From the NCBI RefSeq assembly GCF_900625095.1, contig NZ_LR130762.1, forward strand, positions 1-50,832: a stretch of DNA of 50,832 bases, given 5' to 3'. Shown piece by piece: positions 44,921 through 50,832 of this stretch; positions within the stretch are counted from its first letter, which is position 1; every line of letters starts with the position of its first letter. The position numbers and the translations under genes were made by a program. This DNA is from Acinetobacter ihumii (GTDB lineage Bacteria; Pseudomonadota; Gammaproteobacteria; Pseudomonadales; Moraxellaceae). The notes below the pieces were generated by a model. That model saw only the letters and a program-made list of their open reading frames with translations, did not search any database and was not told where the DNA came from.

Positions 44921-45991
44921 ATGAAAATATTAATTACAGGTGGAGCCGGTTTTATTGGTTCTGCTGTCGTGCGACATATTATTCAAAATACAAATAATGA
45001 AGTCTTAAATGTAGATAAATTAACCTATGCGGGCAATTTAGAATCTTTAAAGGAGGTCGATCAGAATGAAAGATACCAGTTTTCCCAAACTGATATTTGT
45101 GATCGAATCGCTTTAGACGAGCTATTTAAAGATTTTCAACCCGATGCTGTGATGCATTTAGCAGCAGAGTCACATGTCGATCGCTCAATCTCAGGTCCGG
45201 CTGATTTTATCGAAACCAATATTATTGGGACGTATCAGTTACTAGAAGCATCACGCTACTACTGGAATACTTTAGCAGGAGAAAAAAAATCAGCATTTCG
45301 TTTCCATCATATCTCAACTGATGAGGTTTACGGTGATTTAGAGGGAACAGAAGATTTATTTTTAGAGACTACCCCTTATGCGCCAAGCTCTCCTTACTCA
45401 GCAAGTAAGGCAAGTTCAGATCATTTAGTATGTGCATGGCACCGTACCTATGGTCTACCGATCGTGTTAACCAATTGTTCTAATAATTATGGGCCATACC
45501 ACTTTCCTGAAAAACTGATTCCCTTGGTCATTTTAAATGCCCTCGCGGGTAAATCATTGCCAGTCTATGGCAACGGGGCGCAAATTCGTGATTGGTTATA
45601 TGTTGAAGATCATGCACGTGCACTATATAAAGTCATGACTGAAGCCAAAGTTGGTGAAACTTATAATATTGGTGGCCATAATGAACAAAAAAATATCGAT
45701 GTTGTGAAATCGATTTGTGAACTTTTAGAAGAACTTGCACCTAACAAGCCAGAAGGTATAGCACAGTATCAAGATCTGATTACCTATGTGACAGATCGAC
45801 CAGGTCATGATCTACGCTATGCGATTGATGCCACTAAAATTAAACAAGACTTAAATTGGGTGCCTGAAGAGACGTTTAAAACAGGGCTGCGAAAAACAGT
45901 ACAGTGGTATTTGGATCATCAGGATTGGGTGCGAAATGTACAAAGTGGCGAATACCAGAACTGGGTTATACAACAGTATGCCAATGCCTAA
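44921..45991 (+). CDS. rmlB: RmlB, dTDP-glucose 4,6-dehydratase
   Basis: The protein has 356 residues, an extended SDR. Motifs: [16 protein letters not shown] (NAD), [38 protein letters not shown] (catalytic Asp-Glu), [13 protein letters not shown] (YxxxK) and [15 protein letters not shown]. It is the second step of dTDP-L-rhamnose synthesis. It opens rmlBDAC, 34 bp after gna. Confidence 0.97.
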   Translation: MKILITGGAGFIGSAVVRHIIQNTNNEVLNVDKLTYAGNLESLKEVDQNERYQFSQTDICDRIALDELFKDFQPDAVMHLAAESHVDRSISGPADFIETNIIGTYQLLEASRYYWNTLAGEKKSAFRFHHISTDEVYGDLEGTEDLFLETTPYAPSSPYSASKASSDHLVCAWHRTYGLPIVLTNCSNNYGPYHFPEKLIPLVILNALAGKSLPVYGNGAQIRDWLYVEDHARALYKVMTEAKVGETYNIGGHNEQKNIDVVKSICELLEELAPNKPEGIAQYQDLITYVTDRPGHDLRYAIDATKIKQDLNWVPEETFKTGLRKTVQWYLDHQDWVRNVQSGEYQNWVIQQYANA

Positions 45992-46009
45992 AACAGAGAG
46001 TGGATATAG

Positions 46010-46915
46010 ATGAAGCTGTTGATTTTAGGTAAAAATGGCCAGGTTGGTTGGGAATTGCAAAGAGCATTGCAACCGTTAGGTAATGTGTTGGCCCTAGATC
46101 GCTATCAAGATACGAAAACTCAGTATTGTGGTGATATCGCAAATTTTGATGCAATCGTTCAAGTCCTTACACAATTTCGTCCGAATATTGTCGTGAATGC
46201 AACCGCATATACTGCGGTGGATAAAGCTGAGACTGATCTTGAACAGGCAGATTTAATAAACCATTTAGCAGTGAAACACTTAGCTGAACAATGTAAAACA
46301 GTGAATGCATTATTGATTCACTACTCAACGGATTATGTATTTGATGGTCTTGGCCAAACCGCATGGCAAGAAACAGATGAGAAAGCCCCACAAAATGCTT
46401 ATGGGCATACCAAACTAGCGGGTGAAATTGCACTGGAGCAAAGCCAAGCTAAATTTATTAATTTTAGAACCAGTTGGGTCTATGGTACGCATGGCAATAA
46501 CTTTATTAAAACCATGTTGAAACTTGCAAAAAGTAAAGATGAACTGAATATTATTGCGGATCAAATTGGTGTACCGACAGGCGCAGCATTGATCGCGGAT
46601 GTTACAGCTCAAGTCATCCGATATTATCTGTTTAATCCACATCAACACAATGATTTACACGGGCATTATCACCTTGCTCCACAAGGTGAAACCTCATGGT
46701 ATGACTATGCGCAATTGATTTTTGAACAAGCGCGACAGAAGGGCATTGAGCTGCAAATTAAGCGAGTGGAAGCAATTCCAACCACTGCCTATCCAACACC
46801 AGCCAAGCGTCCACTGAATTCAAGATTGAATACCCAAAAATTACAACAGACTTTTCACATCCATTTACCTGAATGGCAACAGGGTGTAGAACATGCGATT
46901 GCAGAGATGATTTAA
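46010..46915 (+). CDS. rmlD: RmlD, dTDP-4-dehydrorhamnose reductase
   Basis: The protein has 301 residues. [17 protein letters not shown] binds NADPH. Further motifs are [35 protein letters not shown] (here [15 protein letters not shown], with YxxxK), and [15 protein letters not shown]. It is the last step to dTDP-L-rhamnose. The gene lies 18 bp after rmlB and one base before rmlA. Confidence 0.96.
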   Translation: MKLLILGKNGQVGWELQRALQPLGNVLALDRYQDTKTQYCGDIANFDAIVQVLTQFRPNIVVNATAYTAVDKAETDLEQADLINHLAVKHLAEQCKTVNALLIHYSTDYVFDGLGQTAWQETDEKAPQNAYGHTKLAGEIALEQSQAKFINFRTSWVYGTHGNNFIKTMLKLAKSKDELNIIADQIGVPTGAALIADVTAQVIRYYLFNPHQHNDLHGHYHLAPQGETSWYDYAQLIFEQARQKGIELQIKRVEAIPTTAYPTPAKRPLNSRLNTQKLQQTFHIHLPEWQQGVEHAIAEMI

Positions 46916-46916
46916 T

Positions 46917-47819
46917 ATGACAGTAGTACAAAAAAATCGTAAAGGTATTATTTTGGCAGGCGGTTCAGGTACACGCCTTTACCCAATCACGATGGGCACA
47001 TCAAAACAATTACTCCCAATTTATGATAAACCCATGATTTATTATCCATTGTCAGTTTTAATGCTGGCAGGGATTAATGAAATTTTGATTATTTCTACGC
47101 CTGAAGACTTACCCAACTTTGAAAAATTGTTAGGTACGGGTGAAGAGTTGGGTATTCAACTTTCATATAAAGTACAACCTTCTCCAGATGGACTGGCTCA
47201 GGCCTTTATATTGGGTGAAGAATTTATTGGAGACGATAATGTAACTCTGATTTTGGGTGACAATATTTTCTACGGTCAGCATTTTAGTGAGCAACTCAAA
47301 CGAGCTGCTGCTCAAGATCAAGGGGCGACGGTATTTGGTTATTACGTGAATGATCCTGAACGTTTTGGGGTGGTTGACTTCGATATAAATGGGAAAGCAT
47401 TAAGTATTGAAGAAAAGCCTGAACAGCCGAAGTCAAATTATGCGGTTACGGGTTTATATTTTTATGATAATTCAGTGGTGGAAATTGCCAAAAATATTAA
47501 ACCCTCACACCGTGGTGAATTAGAAATTACGGATGTGAATAATGTTTATCTTAATCAAAATGGTTTAAGTGTAGAAGTGTTAGGTCGTGGGTTTGCTTGG
47601 CTAGATACGGGAACGCATGATTCATTGATTGAAGCCAGTCAATTTGTACAAACGATTGAACATCGTCAGGGCTTAAAGGTTGCTAGTTTGGAAGAGATTT
47701 CATTTAACAATGGTTGGATTGATTTAAATCAGCTCAAAGCACGCGGTGAATTCTTTAAAAAGACAGGCTATGGTCAATATTTATTGAAATTGCATCAAGA
47801 GCATTCAAGTCAGTCTTAA
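46917..47819 (+). CDS. rmlA: RmlA, glucose-1-phosphate thymidylyltransferase
   Basis: The protein has 300 residues. The nucleotide motif is [19 protein letters not shown]; further regions are [32 protein letters not shown] (metal Asp), and [16 protein letters not shown]. It makes dTDP-glucose, the pathway entry. Only one base separates it from rmlD. Confidence 0.97.
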   Translation: MTVVQKNRKGIILAGGSGTRLYPITMGTSKQLLPIYDKPMIYYPLSVLMLAGINEILIISTPEDLPNFEKLLGTGEELGIQLSYKVQPSPDGLAQAFILGEEFIGDDNVTLILGDNIFYGQHFSEQLKRAAAQDQGATVFGYYVNDPERFGVVDFDINGKALSIEEKPEQPKSNYAVTGLYFYDNSVVEIAKNIKPSHRGELEITDVNNVYLNQNGLSVEVLGRGFAWLDTGTHDSLIEASQFVQTIEHRQGLKVASLEEISFNNGWIDLNQLKARGEFFKKTGYGQYLLKLHQEHSSQS

Positions 47820-47825
47820 CATCAA

Positions 47826-47855
47826 AACATCCTGTAAATGATTTTACATGATGTT
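47826..47855. repeat. interrupted hairpin between rmlA and rmlC
   Basis: AACATC-c-TGTAAA pairs with TTTACA-t-GATGTT around a TGAT loop: two 6-bp arms with one mismatch. No T-run follows, so it is a structure within the operon rather than a strong terminator. Confidence 0.6.
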
Positions 47856-47887
47856 GCTTGTGTGAATTTATTTTGGAATACGTGTAA

Positions 47888-48451
47888 ATGAATATTATTG
47901 AAACTAAAATTAAAGACTTATTAATATTTGAACCGCGAGTTTTTGGTGATGACCGTGGTTGGTTTATGGAAAGTTTTAATCAAGCAAATTTTGAAAAAGA
48001 GCTGACCGAACGTGGTTTGGACGTACCAAAGTTTGTACAGGATAATCATTCCTTTTCACAAAAAGGTGTGTTGAGAGGTTTACATTATCAGTTAAATCCA
48101 CATGCGCAAGGTAAGTTAGTTCGTGTGGTTCAAGGTCGAGCTTGGGATGTAGCAGTAGATATCCGTGAAAACTCGCCAACATTTGGTGAGTGGGTAGGGG
48201 TTGAGCTTACAGGAGACAATCACAAACAGTTTTGGATTCCTGCTGGTTTTGCACATGGTTTTTTGGCTTTGGAAGATAATACCCAGTTTTTATATAAAAC
48301 GACAAATTATTACTCTAAAGATTGTGAAAGAAGTATTGTGTGGAATGATCCTGAGATCGGAATTGATTGGCCTATAGCAAAAGATTTGAAATTACTATTG
48401 ACAGATAAAGATAGTGATGCTCCTAATTTATTTAAAGCTAAAAAATTTTAA
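47888..48451 (+). CDS. rmlC: RmlC, dTDP-4-dehydrorhamnose 3,5-epimerase
   Basis: The protein has 187 residues. It is a cupin with DDRGWFMESFNQANF, VQDNHSFSQKGVLRGLHYQ (catalytic His), GKLVRVVQGRAWDVAVDIRE, and FWIPAGFAHGFLALEDNTQF. It is the third step to dTDP-L-rhamnose and completes the rmlBDAC set, so the capsule or another glycan here probably contains L-rhamnose. Confidence 0.96.
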   Translation: MNIIETKIKDLLIFEPRVFGDDRGWFMESFNQANFEKELTERGLDVPKFVQDNHSFSQKGVLRGLHYQLNPHAQGKLVRVVQGRAWDVAVDIRENSPTFGEWVGVELTGDNHKQFWIPAGFAHGFLALEDNTQFLYKTTNYYSKDCERSIVWNDPEIGIDWPIAKDLKLLLTDKDSDAPNLFKAKKF

Positions 48452-48485
48452 TTAATAGATGCAAAGTATTTTATAAAAGAAACTA

Positions 48486-49757
48486 ATGAAGTTAAAAATC
48501 CTTAAAAGTCGAATATTGAGAAATTCAGTTTGGAGTTTTTCTGAAAAAGTCATTTCAATTTTTGGGCTAATATTTGTAACTTCATTAGTGGCAAAGTATA
48601 TTGGTGCTGAAAATTTTGGAAAACTAAATTATGCAATTAGTCTATTTGGAATAATTCAAACCATAGCTTGGATGGGTTGTGAAAATATTATTTTTCAGCG
48701 GACAAGTAAAAATGCCATATCAGGTTGGTATTTAATAAAATTAACTAGAACTATAAGAGATACTGCATTTTTTTTGACTGCAATTCCACTCTTACTTTAC
48801 TTTTATTATTTTACAGACCAATACACTTTTTATTTTGGAGTTGCTGCATCAGTCTCAGCTTATATTGCATCACATGATTTATACACTATATATTTTAACG
48901 CACAATTAAAATCTAAGATTAATACAATCTGTAATTTGATTGGTCTAACTATAAGTTTGTTAATAAGATTTTTAATAGTTAAGCTTAATACGCATATATT
49001 GTGGTTATGTGTACCAATTATATTGGTTGCATTAATTCCATTTATAATAAAATTTTATATTTTTAATTATGGTTATAGAGGTAATTTATACAGATATAAA
49101 AAAATTACTTATAAATACAGAAAATATTTATTAAAAAATGGTAGTAAATTGTTACTTTATACTTTGTCGATAGCAATATTTACAAGAACATCTCAATTTT
49201 TTATTGGTACATTTGTGGATATGAGGAGTGTAGGAATATTTACAGTCGCATATACAGTGGGTGGAGGGATATCTTTATTGCTGAATTCTTTTATAAGTTC
49301 ATTAATGGTGAACGTTTTTTCTGAAAAAAAAGATTTGGCGGCTGAATCAATAGTATTAAAAACATACTATTTGGTTTTTACTTTATGTATTTTGTTTTTT
49401 ATATTTATGTTTGTATTTGGGGAAATTATAATTTTATTTTTATACGGAGAAGAGTATATTGAATCGGTAAGGTATTTATATATTTTTATTTTTTCAGCAT
49501 TGTTTTCATCTATTTCAAATATATCCGAAAAATATATTATGAGATATAGAGGGTATCATTATTTATTTAAAAAGACTTTAATATTGCTTTTGATTAATAT
49601 ATTGTTGACATTTATGTTGGTAAAGTATTATGGTTTAATAGGAGCGGCTTTGGCTGTTTTAATTACAGAAGTTCTAGCTGCCACAGTTTTAAATTATTTT
49701 TTTAGAAATGGTTTGTTACTAAAGTTGCATTTTTTTAAGTTATTTAAAATTCTTTAG
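48486..49757 (+). CDS. wzx: Wzx, O-unit/capsule repeat-unit flippase
   Basis: The protein has 423 residues, very hydrophobic, with ~12 membrane segments of the polysaccharide-transporter (MOP) family. The N-terminus SRILRNSVWSFSEKVISIFG and the following VAKYIGAENFGKLNYAISLF are typical Wzx sequence. The gene is much more AT-rich than gna and rml, and this sharp shift marks the serotype-specific core. It flips the lipid-linked repeat unit to the periplasm. The ribosome site is weak (AAGAAA). Confidence 0.9.
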   Translation: MKLKILKSRILRNSVWSFSEKVISIFGLIFVTSLVAKYIGAENFGKLNYAISLFGIIQTIAWMGCENIIFQRTSKNAISGWYLIKLTRTIRDTAFFLTAIPLLLYFYYFTDQYTFYFGVAASVSAYIASHDLYTIYFNAQLKSKINTICNLIGLTISLLIRFLIVKLNTHILWLCVPIILVALIPFIIKFYIFNYGYRGNLYRYKKITYKYRKYLLKNGSKLLLYTLSIAIFTRTSQFFIGTFVDMRSVGIFTVAYTVGGGISLLLNSFISSLMVNVFSEKKDLAAESIVLKTYYLVFTLCILFFIFMFVFGEIIILFLYGEEYIESVRYLYIFIFSALFSSISNISEKYIMRYRGYHYLFKKTLILLLINILLTFMLVKYYGLIGAALAVLITEVLAATVLNYFFRNGLLLKLHFFKLFKIL

Positions 49758-49771
49758 TGGAGATATTGCCA

Positions 49772-50707
49772 ATGATAAAAGATAGGATTTATAAAGTTTA
49801 TATTCTTATGAAGGCATGGTGGAGGTTTGTATTTGTTAAACAGACAGTATTGGAAGAATGGCTTGAATTTTTTCCAGAAAAAAACATTTGTCATGCTAAA
49901 ATTCCCAAGAAAATTTGGATATATTGGGAATCTATGTGTGAGAATGATCTCGTTAATTTATGCATAGAAAATATAATAGACTTACACCCAGATTACGAAG
50001 TTAATGTTCTTAATAAATCGAATTTAAAAGATTATGTAGAATTACCAAATTTTAATAAAAATATTGAAACAGCCGTCATAGCGGATTATATTAGGCTATC
50101 ATTGCTTAAAGATTTTGGAGGCATCTGGCTAGATGCTAGTATTTTTTTAGTTGAAAATCTTGATTGGATATTGAAGAAAATGAAATCTAATCAAACTTTT
50201 GTCTTTTATTCTGATGAGTGTACAATTAATAAAAGTTTACCAATTATTGAGAATTGGTTAATAATATCTGAGCCAAATAATATTTTTATAAATGATTGGT
50301 TCGAAGAATTTTCTAAGTGTTTTACAAGTAATGATCCAAAAAAATATTATAAGGATTATGCTAATAAAACTGATTTAATTCAAAATATTGGAAATACAGA
50401 CTATCTAATGTGTTATATATCAGCCGCAATTATAATGAATAAAAAACAATACAATATATTAACTGTGAATTCTGGTTCACATGGTCACTATTATAATTAC
50501 TTTTATATTTCAAATGGGTTCATAATTGCTTTATATCTTCTTATTTTTTCTGAAAATAGGGAGAATTCGCCTAAATTAATTAAGTTCACTAAAGAAACAC
50601 GAAATATGACAAATCTTTTTTTAAGAAAAGGTTTTTTTAGCAAAAAAAGTACATTAGGGAAAATATATCATAAGAAGAAATTTTTAATTAAAAAGGATAA
50701 AATATGA
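49772..50707 (+). CDS. capsular polysaccharide glycosyltransferase (Caps_synth/Gly_transf_sug type)
   Basis: The protein has 311 residues from ATG 49772 (GGAG ahead). The motif IPKKIWIYWES is followed by HPDYEVNVLNKSNL, then ADYIRLSLLKDFGGIWLDAS, which carries the WxDA variant of the DxD metal/sugar-nucleotide site found in this family. No membrane anchor; the C-terminus is Lys-rich. It would add one sugar of the repeat unit, but donor and linkage cannot be told. AT-rich like its neighbours. Its stop overlaps the next start (ATGA). Confidence 0.85.
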   Translation: MIKDRIYKVYILMKAWWRFVFVKQTVLEEWLEFFPEKNICHAKIPKKIWIYWESMCENDLVNLCIENIIDLHPDYEVNVLNKSNLKDYVELPNFNKNIETAVIADYIRLSLLKDFGGIWLDASIFLVENLDWILKKMKSNQTFVFYSDECTINKSLPIIENWLIISEPNNIFINDWFEEFSKCFTSNDPKKYYKDYANKTDLIQNIGNTDYLMCYISAAIIMNKKQYNILTVNSGSHGHYYNYFYISNGFIIALYLLIFSENRENSPKLIKFTKETRNMTNLFLRKGFFSKKSTLGKIYHKKKFLIKKDKI

Positions 50708-50832
50708 ATTTTATCGTTAAAAAAAATCATTTTTTATCATTTTTTATTTTTTTAATGGCAATTGTGGTTTCTTTGTTTGTGTCTAATAAACCGTATAATT
50801 TAGATCCAGATTATTATGTGTATTTTAATGGA
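50704..50832 (+). CDS. membrane protein, 5' end only; probably Wzy polymerase
   Basis: ATG 50704 overlaps the glycosyltransferase stop. The 43 codons seen begin MNFIVKKNHFLSFFIFLMAI, a membrane segment, and continue to YNLDPDYYVYFNG at the window edge. A first membrane helix followed by an Asp/Tyr-rich stretch is how EpsG/Wzy-like polymerases begin, and a Wzy is expected at this place in the locus. The identity is an inference from position and the N-terminus. Confidence 0.55.
   Translation, partial: MNFIVKKNHFLSFFIFLMAIVVSLFVSNKPYNLDPDYYVYFNG

Noticed and set aside
1..50832. CRISPR arrays, tRNA genes, prophage or integron structures
   Set aside because: I saw no regularly spaced repeats, no cloverleaf sequences and no integrase other than the broken IS transposase.

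Overview
The window is chromosomal DNA of an Acinetobacter-like gammaproteobacterium. Four things point there: the end of an rRNA operon (5S), the gene order nadC-ampD-murJ-two FKBPs-wzc/wzb/wza-gna that leads into the Acinetobacter capsule (K) locus, a tagF-tagN-PAAR type VI secretion fragment, and moderately AT-rich housekeeping genes. The species cannot be fixed from the sequence alone. The last ~2.3 kb is much more AT-rich, as is usual for the variable core of a K locus.

Layout. (1) 1-3720: a 5S rRNA gene and its terminator, a small ORF cut by an insertion sequence, a broken IS3-family element, then a type VI secretion remnant: the 3' end of tagF, tagN, a PAAR protein, an unrecognised protein and a lipoprotein that look like an effector/immunity pair. 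(2) 3734-8645 (minus): ribF-ileS-lspA-fkpB, a translation and envelope operon. (3) 8812-15728: a nucleosidase gene, then the uracil-degradation (Rut) genes split in two, with rutD alone and rutABCFG as an operon, and rutR between them. Each rut unit has a sequence closely matching a sigma-54 (-24/-12) promoter. (4) 15770-20629 (minus): an alkanesulfonate uptake/desulfonation operon with two substrate-binding lipoproteins followed by ssuD, ssuC and ssuB; no ssuE is present. (5) 20990-26315 (minus): argA, two RcnB-like secreted proteins, a 63-aa unknown, then yciK, mupP and ubiG. (6) 26515-31825: dsbA, a TetR regulator, then a fatty-acid desaturation unit (desT divergent from desC-desB) with three operator-like palindromes over its promoter, then rph. 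(7) 31968-37866: a tiny lipoprotein gene in front of a Tat-exported phospholipase C, another small lipoprotein, nadC, ampD and murJ. (8) 38001-50832: two FKBP isomerases and the start of the capsule locus: wzc-wzb-wza on the minus strand, and gna, rmlBDAC, wzx, a glycosyltransferase and the start of a membrane protein (probably wzy) on the plus strand, running off the window.

How parts work together. RutA/B/C/D/F with the RutG permease would release nitrogen from uracil, and sigma-54 control fits nitrogen-limitation induction. The Ssu proteins import sulfonates and SsuD releases sulfite. RutA and SsuD both need reduced FMN, yet the only flavin reductase here is RutF. DesC passes electrons to the DesB desaturase under DesT control. 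AmpD and MupP act in peptidoglycan recycling, MurJ and LspA in envelope assembly. The Rml enzymes make dTDP-L-rhamnose and Gna a UDP-hexosaminuronate for capsule units, which Wzx would flip and Wza/Wzb/Wzc export.
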